Below are positions 16,173 to 23,618 of a stretch of 34,066 nt of DNA, in pieces. The stretch is from an uncultured Clostridia bacterium. GTDB taxonomy: Bacteria; Bacillota; Clostridia; TANB77; CAG-508. Numbering within the stretch: position 1 is the first letter of the stretch; each line of letters starts with the position of its first letter. The stretch lies in NCBI GenBank assembly GCA_948857205.1, contig CAQPRV010000011.1, positions 1 through 34,066 of the forward strand. The letters are read 5' to 3'. A program made the position numbers and the translations under genes. A model generated the notes under the pieces. The model was not told the origin of the DNA and ran no database searches. It was given only the letters and a program-made list of their open reading frames with translations.

Positions 16173-16203
16173 CAAAATATTGTAAGGAAGGAATGATATT
16201 TTG
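16173..16203 (+). promoter_or_regulatory. Hairpin holding the radC TTG start, with the ribosome binding site in its loop
   Basis: CAAAATAT (16173-16180) pairs perfectly with ATATTTTG (16196-16203). The loop carries AAGGAAGGA, and the last three bases of the 3' arm are the TTG start codon of radC. The stem would close over the start codon while exposing the ribosome binding site, consistent with temperature- or coupling-dependent translation. Confidence 0.45.
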
Positions 16204-16905
16204 TCAATAACGATAAAAGAGCTACCAGAAGAAGAGAGACCATATGAAAAACTAGAATTATATGGAGAAAAAGCACTATCAAATGCAGAACTATTAGCAA
16301 TAATAATTAAAACAGGGACAAAAGAAGAAACATCAGTAGAAATAGCACAAAAATTGCTTAAATTAAACACAACAAAAGAAGATGGATTGCAATATTTACA
16401 CAACATATCAATAGAAGAATTAATGGAAATAAAAGGAATAGGAAAAGTAAAAGCAATACAACTAAAAGCAGTATGTGAATTAAGTTTAAGAATGTCAAAA
16501 CCATCAAACTATAAAAAAATATATGTAAAAGAGCCATATGATCTAGCTAAAATATTAATGAGCGAATTAAGATACCAAAAAAGAGAAATAGCAAAGATAG
16601 TAGTATTAAATAGTAAAAATCAAATACTAAAAATTAAAGATATAGCGTATGGTGGTAGTAATTTTGCAAATGTATCAATAAAAGATATATTATTAGAGCC
16701 TATTGTAATGAAAGCTCCAAAAATAATATTAGTTCATAATCATCCAAGTGGAGATTCAACACCAAGTAAAAAGGATATTGAATTTACAAATATATTATAT
16801 GAGAGTGCAACAATGTTTGATATAGAACTATTAGACCATTTAGTAATTGGAGATATGAATTATACAAGTATATTTTCAGAGATGGCAGAAGATAAAATAC
16901 AATAA
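16201..16905 (+). CDS. radC: RadC/JAMM domain protein
   Basis: A 234-residue RadC-type protein (UPF0758). An N-terminal helix-hairpin-helix region (about 55-90, with IEELMEIKGIGKVKAIQLK) precedes the JAMM-like metal domain. The metal motif HNHPSGDSTPSKKD is complete (H179, H181, D192). The original assignment as a DNA repair protein is doubtful in the family; a nuclease or peptidase-like activity is unproven. The start is a TTG at 16201, with AAGGAAGGA nine bases upstream; no in-frame ATG is suitably placed. The gene lies 37 bases after DUF4321 and 21 before mreB. Confidence 0.92.
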   Translation: MSITIKELPEEERPYEKLELYGEKALSNAELLAIIIKTGTKEETSVEIAQKLLKLNTTKEDGLQYLHNISIEELMEIKGIGKVKAIQLKAVCELSLRMSKPSNYKKIYVKEPYDLAKILMSELRYQKREIAKIVVLNSKNQILKIKDIAYGGSNFANVSIKDILLEPIVMKAPKIILVHNHPSGDSTPSKKDIEFTNILYESATMFDIELLDHLVIGDMNYTSIFSEMAEDKIQ

Positions 16906-16926
16906 TTACAAGAAAGGAAGTTAATT

Positions 16927-17959
16927 ATGAATCTTTTTAAATTTGGTCCAAGAGATATAGGAATAGATTTAGGGACTGCTAATATTTTAGTAACATTAAA
17001 AGGGAAAGGAATAGTATTAAAAGAACCATCAGTTGTTGCAATTGACAGAAAAACAGGAAATATTGTAGCAACAGGAAATGAAGCAAAAGATATGTTACGG
17101 AAGAACCCCAGAACAAATAAAGGCAGTAAGACCTATGAAAGATGGAGTAATAGCAGATTTTACAGCAACACAATTAATGTTAAAAAACCTAATTCAAAAA
17201 GTTACAAAAAAGTACAATGTAGGAAGACCTAGAGTAGTAGTTGGAGTACCATCTGGTATTACTGAAGTAGAAGAAAGAGCAGTAGAAGAATCAGTAATAC
17301 AGGCAGGTGCAAAAGAAGTATATTTAATAGAAGAACCTATGGCAGCAGCAATAGGAGCAACATTAGATGTAGGAGAGCCAAGTGGAAATATTATAGTTGA
17401 CATAGGAGGAGGAACAACAGAAGTTGCAGTAATATCATTAGGAGGAATTGTTGTAAGCCATTCTTTAAGAGTTGCTGGAGATGAACTTGATGAAGATATT
17501 GTTAACTATATAAAAAAAGAAATGAATTTAGCAATTGGAGAAACAACGGCAGAGGAAATAAAAAAGCAAATTGGGTGTGCAAAACCACTTATGACAGAAA
17601 TGTCAATGGAAGTTAGAGGAAGAGACTTAACAGATGGTTTACCAAGAAATATACAAATAACATCAACACAAATTGAAGAAGCAATGAAAGAATCCATTAG
17701 AAAAATTGTAGATATTGTAAAACTAACCTTAGAAAAAACACCACCAGAACTTGCTTCAGATATTATGATAAAAGGTATAGTTTTAGCAGGTGGGGGAGCA
17801 TTAATTCAAAATTTAGACAAGTTATTAAGTGAAGAAACAGGAATGCCTGTTTATATTGCTGAAGAGCCTTTAGATTGCGTCGTTAGAGGTACTGGTAAAA
17901 CTTTAGAAGATTTAGAAAGATTAAGAACAGTTTTAGTAAATGCAAGAAAAAGAAAATAG
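16927..17959 (+). CDS. mreB: Rod shape-determining protein MreB, frame broken by +1 at 17098
   Basis: MreB is the bacterial actin homologue that organises lateral wall synthesis in rods. The gene reads in two frames, 16927-17097 and 17099-17959; skipping C17098 gives 343 residues, the normal length. The N-terminus has the phosphate-1 motif DIGIDLGTANILV, then the exact expected sequence KDMLGRTPEQI across the break. Later come VVVGVPSG, the phosphate-2 motif IIVDIGGGTTEVAV, and the adenosine motif GIVLAGGGALI. Without the shift, translation ends at 17230-17232 after 101 residues, losing most of the fold. Since mreB is normally essential in rods and everything else in the gene is intact, decay is unlikely. 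Confidence 0.88.
17095..17101 (+). other. Putative +1 frameshift site TTA-C-GGA in mreB
   Basis: The zero frame reads GAT ATG TTA CGG AAG AAC. Skipping C17098 reads ATG TTA GGA AGA ACC CCA, giving the conserved MLGRTP. As at 2580-2586, the broken zero-frame codon is CGG and the next codon in the new frame is GGA. Confidence 0.5.
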
Positions 17960-17975
17960 AATTTAGGAGTAAAGA

Positions 17976-18791
17976 ATGTATAAAAATAACAAAAGTGGGA
18001 TAATAGGAATTATTATAACAATTATAATATTAATATTAGTTGTAATTTTCTCAAATGGTAATAATGGATCGTCATTTATAGAAAATATAGCAAGTAATTT
18101 AGTAATGCCAATACAAAATGGGTTAACATACCTAAAAAATAAAATAGGTGGAAACAGTACATTTTTTACAGATATAAATAATTTAAAGGAAGAAAATAAA
18201 GAATTAAAAGAAAAGAATAGTCAATTAGAGCAATCTTTAAGAGAGTTAGAAAATATTAAAACTCAAAATGAAACATTAAAAGAATATTTAAATTTAACTG
18301 AAAAATATGGGGAATACAAAACAATCCCTGGATATATTATAAATAAAGATATTAGCAATTATTCAAAAACTATAGTTATAAACATTGGTAAAAAAGATGG
18401 AGTAGAAAAAAATATGACCGTTATAGGAGACGAAGGTCTAGTAGGACATGTTATATCTGTTACAGATTCTACAGCTAAAGTCCAAACTATAGTTGATACT
18501 GCAAGTTCTGTAAGTTGTATGATGAGTACAACAAAAGAATCAATTGTATGTAAAGGAACATTAGATGAGGCATCAACATTAAGAGCAATGTACATTCCAA
18601 CAGATGCAAATATTATACAAGGAGATAGCATAGAAACATCAGGACTAGGTGGAATATATCCTAAGGGAATACATATTGGTACAATTAAAAAGGTTACAAA
18701 TACTCAAAATATGACAGATAGATATGCAGTAGTACAAACAGCAGTTGATTTTGACAAACTAAATTCAGTTTTAGTTATTACAAATCAATAA
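17976..18791 (+). CDS. mreC: Rod shape-determining protein MreC
   Basis: A 271-residue bitopic membrane protein that links MreB to the penicillin-binding proteins. One membrane segment (about 8-27, IIGIIITIIILILVVIFSNG) is followed by a coiled coil (about 68-105) and a beta-rich extracellular domain with the family pattern of IGKKDGVEKNMTVIGDEGLVG and, near the end, GGIYPKGIHIGTI. It follows mreB by 16 bases and precedes mreD, as in most Firmicutes. Length and domain order are normal. Confidence 0.92.
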   Translation: MYKNNKSGIIGIIITIIILILVVIFSNGNNGSSFIENIASNLVMPIQNGLTYLKNKIGGNSTFFTDINNLKEENKELKEKNSQLEQSLRELENIKTQNETLKEYLNLTEKYGEYKTIPGYIINKDISNYSKTIVINIGKKDGVEKNMTVIGDEGLVGHVISVTDSTAKVQTIVDTASSVSCMMSTTKESIVCKGTLDEASTLRAMYIPTDANIIQGDSIETSGLGGIYPKGIHIGTIKKVTNTQNMTDRYAVVQTAVDFDKLNSVLVITNQ

Positions 18792-18814
18792 AACATAAAA
18801 GAGAGGTGAAGTAA

Positions 18815-19348
18815 TTGAAAAAAGTTGTAATTAATATAATTCTTGTAATTTTAGCATTTATTTTATACTTCTTACAAGCAAACTTTTTTAATTGGTTCAA
18901 TATTTCTGGAATAATGCCAAATACATTTGTTATATATGTATTGTTTGTTGGATTATATGCAAGTAGAACAATGGGAACAGTATATGGAGTAGTTCTAGGG
19001 CTAATATTAGATTTAATTATAGGAACTAGGATGGGATTATATGCTATAGGTTTTGGTATTGTTGGATTCATTTCTGGAACTTTTGATAAGAATTTTTCAA
19101 AAGATAGCAGAATGACTATTATGCTTATGGTGTTAGGAACGACAATTATTTTTGAAGTATTAAAATATATTTTAAGCTTTTTCTTTATTTTATCAGGTAT
19201 AGAATTAGTAAATTTTATAAAAATAGTTGCAATAGAAGTATTGTTTAATATAATAATAACAATTATAATTTATCCATTGATTCAGAAATTTGGATATTTT
19301 ATAGAAAATGAGTATAAAGGAAACAAAGTATTAACAAGATATTTTTAA
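18815..19348 (+). CDS. mreD: Rod shape-determining protein MreD
   Basis: A 177-residue protein with about five membrane segments, including ILVILAFILYFLQANFF at the start and GLILDLIIGTRMGLYAIGFG in the middle, the latter being the conserved MreD block. It is a membrane partner of MreC in the elongasome. Start is TTG 18815 with GAGGTG a few bases upstream. It lies between mreC and mrdA. Sequence conservation in MreD is low, so the call rests on topology, the middle block and the gene order. Confidence 0.9.
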   Translation: MKKVVINIILVILAFILYFLQANFFNWFNISGIMPNTFVIYVLFVGLYASRTMGTVYGVVLGLILDLIIGTRMGLYAIGFGIVGFISGTFDKNFSKDSRMTIMLMVLGTTIIFEVLKYILSFFFILSGIELVNFIKIVAIEVLFNIIITIIIYPLIQKFGYFIENEYKGNKVLTRYF

Positions 19349-19366
19349 AATGAAGAAGGTGAAAAT

Positions 19367-21475
19367 TTGGCAAAAAAAGTAAAAAATATTAGTATTAATT
19401 TAAGATTTAATATTTTAACTGTATTAGTATATATAGTTGGTATTGTATTGATTGCCAGATTATTTAGTCTTCAAATAGTTCATGGTGCAAAATATAGAGA
19501 AGAATCTAATACAAGACTTACAAGAGAAAGCGTTATAGAGGCATCAAGAGGAGCAATATTAGATAAGACAGGAACACCTCTTGTAGACTCTAAAATGGAA
19601 TTTGCATTAGAAATGTATAAAAGTAAAGTTGAAACAGATATTTTAAATGCATCTATATTAAATATGATAAATGTATTAGAAAAGTATAATATATCATATG
19701 TAGATTCCTTTCCTATTAACATTGAGCCATTTGAATTTAAAATAACAGATAACGATTTGATTTCATGGAAAAAGGCATATGATTTAGAAGAAGACATTAC
19801 CCCAGAAGAAGCCTTTAATAAGTTTAGAGAAAAATATAAAATACAAAATACAGAAATACATGAAATAAGAAAGATTATGGCTATAAGATATGAAGTGGCA
19901 AAAAAAGGCTATAGCAGTACAAGAGCAGTTACAATTGCAAAAAGTATACCTAGAGAGGCAGTTGCAGAATTTAGTGAAAGTTCTGAAAAATTTTCTGGTA
20001 TAAATATAGTAGTGCAACCTGTTAGAAAATACACATCAGCAAATTTGGCATCACATATATTAGGATATGCAGGTAAAATAAATAGTGAAGAATATGAAAA
20101 GAGAAAAAATACCTATAGTACTAACGATATAATTGGAAAAACAGGTATAGAATATGTTTTTGAAGAATATTTAAAAGGAAAAAATGGAATAAAACAAATT
20201 GATATGACAGTTGATGGAACTACTACAGCAGAATATATTTCAAAAGAAGCAATAGCAGGTTCAGATGTTGTACTAACAATTGATGCTAATTTACAACATA
20301 TTGCAGAAAATGCACTTGCATCAAATATTCATAAAATTGCATCAGGGGGATTCGGAAAGGCATATAATGCAGATGCTGGAGCATGTGTAGTTATGAATGT
20401 AAATTCAGGTGAAGTTTTAGCTATGGCAAGTTACCCAGACTATAATCCAGAAGATTTTGTTGGGGGAATAAGTAATGAAGCTTGGAATAACTATATGAAT
20501 AATTCAGCAAAACCATTAGTAGATAAAGCGATACAAAATTCATATTCGCCAGGATCAACCTTTAAAATGATAACAGCTATTGCAGGATTAGAATCAGGTG
20601 TAATTAATTTGAAATCCACAATTAATGATACAGGTGTTTATAAAAAATATGGAATATCAATGAATTGTTGGTATTATACAGATTATCATAGAGGACATGG
20701 ACCTATTAATGTTTCTGATGCTATAGAAAAATCATGTAACTATTTCTTTTATGAGACAGGAGATAGAATGGGTATAGACAAATTAGCAGAATTTGCAAAA
20801 TATTTTGGATTGGGAAGCAAAACAGGAATTGAATTACAAGGTGAAACTTCAGGTGTTTTGGCAGATAGAGAAACAAAGCAAAAGATGCATCCAGATGATC
20901 CAAATTGGAATCCAGGAAACACTTTAAATGCTTCTATAGGACAAGGTGATAATGAATTTAGTCCTTTACAAATGGCAAGATATATTAGTATGCTTGCAAA
21001 TGGTGGGCATAAGATTGACGTAAGTATTGTAAAAACTATTAGAAATGCAGATGGTTCAGAAGTTTCCAAAGAAGAAATAAACAAATTTATAAATAACAAA
21101 TTAGGTTTGCAAGAAGATAGTAATCAAGAATTACAAATGAATCAAGATTATTTAAAGGCCATATTACAGGGAATGAAATCTGTAACAAGTGATTCAGGAG
21201 GAACTGCTTATGTTAGATTTAAGGATTTTGATATTAGTGTAGGAGGAAAGACAGGGTCTGCAGAAGCTCCAAATAATAGAGTTCATGCATGGTTTGTTGG
21301 TTTTGCACCATTTGAAAATCCTGAAATTGCTATTGTAGTTATGGTTGAAAATGGTGGACATGGTAATTATACAGCTGAAGTTGTTAGAGATATCATGGCA
21401 GAATACTTTGGAATGAATACTCAAAATATTGAAGAAAATATGGGAGTTACTCCATATGTAGAAATTATGCAATAG
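19367..21475 (+). CDS. mrdA: Penicillin-binding protein 2, elongasome transpeptidase
   Basis: A class B penicillin-binding protein of 702 residues, the DD-transpeptidase that cross-links peptidoglycan during elongation, normally with RodA. One membrane anchor (about 14-34) is followed by the dimerisation/pedestal domain (about 45-300, with ASRGAILDKTGTPLV). The transpeptidase domain shows S397-T-F-K in SPGSTFK, SCN (456-458) and K628-T-G, so all catalytic motifs are present. TTG start at 19367 with AAGGTG upstream. rodA is not in the window. Its TAG stop directly abuts the palindromic element at 21476. Confidence 0.93.
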   Translation: MAKKVKNISINLRFNILTVLVYIVGIVLIARLFSLQIVHGAKYREESNTRLTRESVIEASRGAILDKTGTPLVDSKMEFALEMYKSKVETDILNASILNMINVLEKYNISYVDSFPINIEPFEFKITDNDLISWKKAYDLEEDITPEEAFNKFREKYKIQNTEIHEIRKIMAIRYEVAKKGYSSTRAVTIAKSIPREAVAEFSESSEKFSGINIVVQPVRKYTSANLASHILGYAGKINSEEYEKRKNTYSTNDIIGKTGIEYVFEEYLKGKNGIKQIDMTVDGTTTAEYISKEAIAGSDVVLTIDANLQHIAENALASNIHKIASGGFGKAYNADAGACVVMNVNSGEVLAMASYPDYNPEDFVGGISNEAWNNYMNNSAKPLVDKAIQNSYSPGSTFKMITAIAGLESGVINLKSTINDTGVYKKYGISMNCWYYTDYHRGHGPINVSDAIEKSCNYFFYETGDRMGIDKLAEFAKYFGLGSKTGIELQGETSGVLADRETKQKMHPDDPNWNPGNTLNASIGQGDNEFSPLQMARYISMLANGGHKIDVSIVKTIRNADGSEVSKEEINKFINNKLGLQEDSNQELQMNQDYLKAILQGMKSVTSDSGGTAYVRFKDFDISVGGKTGSAEAPNNRVHAWFVGFAPFENPEIAIVVMVENGGHGNYTAEVVRDIMAEYFGMNTQNIEENMGVTPYVEIMQ

Positions 21476-21705
21476 TGCCATTGGGGACGGAGAATTTTGG
21501 CAATTTTTATAAATTTATTTTAAATAGTGCAAAAAAGGTTCTAATTTTTTGTTTTTGAGCAACTTCAGGGTAAACGTTCAAAAATTCTAAAAAGTTTAAA
21601 GAACCTTTTTTAGAATAGGGTAGCGTAAATAATAAAGAATTAGAACCTTTTAGGAGTGAGTAAATTCTTGATAAAAATTGCCAAAATTCTCCGTCCCTGA
21701 TGGCA
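21476..21705. mobile_element. GGGACGG-type palindromic (REP/MITE-like) element
   Basis: A 230-base element between mrdA and minC. The ends read TGCCAT-TG-GGGACGGAG and, inverted, TGCCAT-CA-GGGACGGAG; about 33 of the outer 35 bases match. Nested inside are a second inverted repeat (AAAAGGTTCTAATT against AATTAGAACCTTTT) and a third (ATTCTAAAAAG against CTTTTTTAGAAT). It encodes nothing. GGGGACGG-type termini are common in clostridial REP-like sequences thought to be spread by Y1-type (REP-associated) transposases. No clear target duplication is seen. It splits the usual mrdA-minC junction and may act as a transcription terminator or processing site. Confidence 0.7.
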
Positions 21706-21723
21706 ATTAGAAAGGAAAGAAGT

Positions 21724-22335
21724 ATGAAGAATGCAGTAAATATAAATTTTAAGAAAGATAGAATTTTAATTAAATTAAGTGATGAAGCAAACCAAAGAGA
21801 ATTAGTTGAGGGTTTAAAGGAAAAATTACCTGAACTGAAAAAATTTTATAATGATGAAAAAACACCAATAAATGTTACAGGAAAAGTATTAAAAAATAAA
21901 GAAATGGATGAAATAGAATGCTTAATAAAGAATAAAATAGATGTAGATATAGATTTTGATATGCCAAAATCCCTAGGGTTACATAGCATTAAAAAGGCTT
22001 TTAACAGAGATGTAGCAATATCTGAAACAAAATTCCACAGAGGGTCTTTGCGTTCTGGCCAAAAGATAGAAACTGAAGGAAGTCTAGTCATAATAGGAGA
22101 TGTTAATTCAGGAGCAGAAGTTATTGCTTCTGATAACATTATGGTTTTAGGAGCTTTAAGAGGTTTAGCACATGCTGGTGCTAAAGGTAATAAACAAGCT
22201 ATTATTGCGGCTGGAATGGTTGATACTGTTCAAATAAGAATTGCTAACATAGTTAGAGAAATAAATAGAGATGAAGAACCAATGCATAAACAATCATATA
22301 TAAGTATTATAGATGGTAAAATTGAAATTGAATAA
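21724..22335 (+). CDS. minC: Septum site-determining protein MinC
   Basis: MinC inhibits FtsZ ring assembly away from midcell, normally recruited to the membrane by MinD. The 203-residue product has an N-terminal FtsZ-inhibiting domain (1-90) and a C-terminal beta-helix dimerisation/MinD-binding domain (100-203), with SLRSGQKIETEGSLVIIGDV and GALRGLAHAGA as hallmarks. Start is ATG 21724 with AAAGGAA upstream; a longer version from 21700 would lie in the palindromic element. minD and minE, which usually follow, are absent: the next gene is convergent and starts its 3' end one base later. Confidence 0.9.
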   Translation: MKNAVNINFKKDRILIKLSDEANQRELVEGLKEKLPELKKFYNDEKTPINVTGKVLKNKEMDEIECLIKNKIDVDIDFDMPKSLGLHSIKKAFNRDVAISETKFHRGSLRSGQKIETEGSLVIIGDVNSGAEVIASDNIMVLGALRGLAHAGAKGNKQAIIAAGMVDTVQIRIANIVREINRDEEPMHKQSYISIIDGKIEIE

Positions 22336-22336
22336 A

Positions 22337-22744
22337 TCAACTTAACAATAAAAGTATTAATGCAATAAATAACATTTCATCTTTTATTTCTTCTTTATAT
22401 AATATAAAAAGCAAACATAAAATCATTATATCATCTAAATAAAGGTCAATACCTAAAATATTAATAATGGGATTATCTGAATTTAAAAATCCATTAAAAT
22501 TAAATGAAAATAACGAATTTTTATTAGATTTAGTCTTAGAATAAGAACGGTTAGATTTTACAGAAGAGAAATTCTCTTCTGTATTTTCTTTTATATCACT
22601 ATCATATTTTATAGAGCTTGTTTCATCAGATCTACTATTAGATGAAACTATAGGGGGATAATTAGAATTCATTTGAGTATTTCGATTATAATATCTATAA
22701 TATGGATACTGATAAGGAAATCCAAAATAAGGAAACCTAGCCAT
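22337..22744 (-). CDS. Conserved small clostridial protein with C-terminal membrane segments
   Basis: A 135-residue protein. The N-terminus is Tyr/Phe/Pro/Asn-rich (MARFPYFGFPYQYPYYRYYN), the middle is Ser/Lys/Asn-rich, and the last ~50 residues contain two hydrophobic segments separated by KEEIKDE, ending in a run of leucines. I have seen this architecture as an uncharacterised clostridial family; no function is known to me. The start at 22744 is preferred over an upstream ATG because AAGGAG sits seven bases before it. It overlaps the end of the upstream gene by eight bases, so translation is probably coupled. Confidence 0.75.
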   Translation of the reverse strand: MARFPYFGFPYQYPYYRYYNRNTQMNSNYPPIVSSNSRSDETSSIKYDSDIKENTEENFSSVKSNRSYSKTKSNKNSLFSFNFNGFLNSDNPIINILGIDLYLDDIMILCLLFILYKEEIKDEMLFIALILLLLS

Positions 22745-23210
22745 TATTATTCTCCTTTTTATCATCTTTTAATATGTTAGCTATTTTACTAACATTAAGT
22801 AAATTTACATATTGGTCTAATTTTTCTTTTTTTCCATCTCTTAAATATGGTTTTAACGAATATAGCAAATTAGCTCTAGGATCATTTTTATTATTCATTT
22901 TTCCAAAAGCAGATGTTATTTTCATAATTGTTGCAGGGTCAATATTACTAAAATCAAATCCAGAATTATTGTTATTGTTAGAATTGTTAGAAGTGTTATT
23001 ATTTTGAATATTAGAATTATCAGAAGTATTTTGTTCATTAGATTTATTAGAGTTAGAGCCATTTGAATTATTTGAATTCAATAAACTAGAAAACTGTTGA
23101 ATCATATCAGGAGAGATTTGAGACAATGCATCTGAAAGATTTCCATTATCAACCATATTTTTAATGTTATTCATTGTATTTTCGTCTAAGTTTAAATTAT
23201 TATTATTCAC
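22737..23210 (-). CDS. Asn/Ser-rich hypothetical protein
   Basis: A 157-residue soluble protein. Residues 10-45 are helical (DENTMNNIKNMVDNGNLSDA), a long Asn/Ser low-complexity linker covers about 50-90, and the C-terminal part (95-150) has a conserved-looking block, PRANLLYSLKPYLRDGKKEK followed by LDQYVNLLNVSKIA. The last block looks like a protein-protein interaction helix bundle. GTG 23210 is preferred over GTG 23219 because GAGGTG is six bases upstream. It is co-transcribed with the small membrane protein at 22337-22744. I do not recognise the family; a sporulation or envelope role would be a guess. Confidence 0.72.
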   Translation of the reverse strand: MNNNNLNLDENTMNNIKNMVDNGNLSDALSQISPDMIQQFSSLLNSNNSNGSNSNKSNEQNTSDNSNIQNNNTSNNSNNNNNSGFDFSNIDPATIMKITSAFGKMNNKNDPRANLLYSLKPYLRDGKKEKLDQYVNLLNVSKIANILKDDKKENNNG

Positions 23211-23406
23211 TTTAATCACCTCTATATATATTATTAAAGTATGTAAATATATATTATTAAGATATGAAAAAAAATCAAAATTGTTACTTTATATAATAGT
23301 ACTTATAAAATAGGCATAAACTATAATATTACGGATACAAATAAAGCAGAGTTTTTACTAAAAAATGGTAAACATAAAAAAATATGAAAAAATTTACTGT
23401 AAAAGA

Positions 23407-23435
23407 TTGAAAAAACTTGAAAAAAAAGGTATAAT
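23407..23435 (+). promoter_or_regulatory. Sigma-A promoter of the giant surface protein gene
   Basis: TTGAAA (23407-23412), 17 bases and TATAAT (23430-23435). The 408-base gap 23211-23618 holds this promoter, weaker TATAAT-like boxes upstream (for example near 23322) and a leader of about 175 bases with no clear structure. AAGGAGGAAG is the ribosome binding site. Confidence 0.65.
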
Positions 23436-23618
23436 AGAAAATAGCGAATATAGAAAAAGCGAAATTTTCCAAAAAATAAATATCAATTAATTAAGTAGCC
23501 GTAAGAACATAAGAAAAAATAAACATAATATCTATATCAAATACAAAAGAAGTATTATAGTTCCATATAATATGAAGAAATAATTTAAATATATAAATAA
23601 TCAAAAAAGGAGGAAGTT

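Noticed and set aside
22973..23057. Repeated AT-rich triplets in the Asn/Ser-rich gene, considered as a repeat array
   Set aside because: They are codons of a low-complexity Asn/Ser linker without spacer structure. No CRISPR-like repeat-spacer pattern exists anywhere in the window.
23270..23390. Open frame containing ITDTNKAEFLL before the giant gene
   Set aside because: No start codon, an upstream TGA in frame, only about 35 codons, and overlapping promoter-like sequences. Probably chance in AT-rich DNA.
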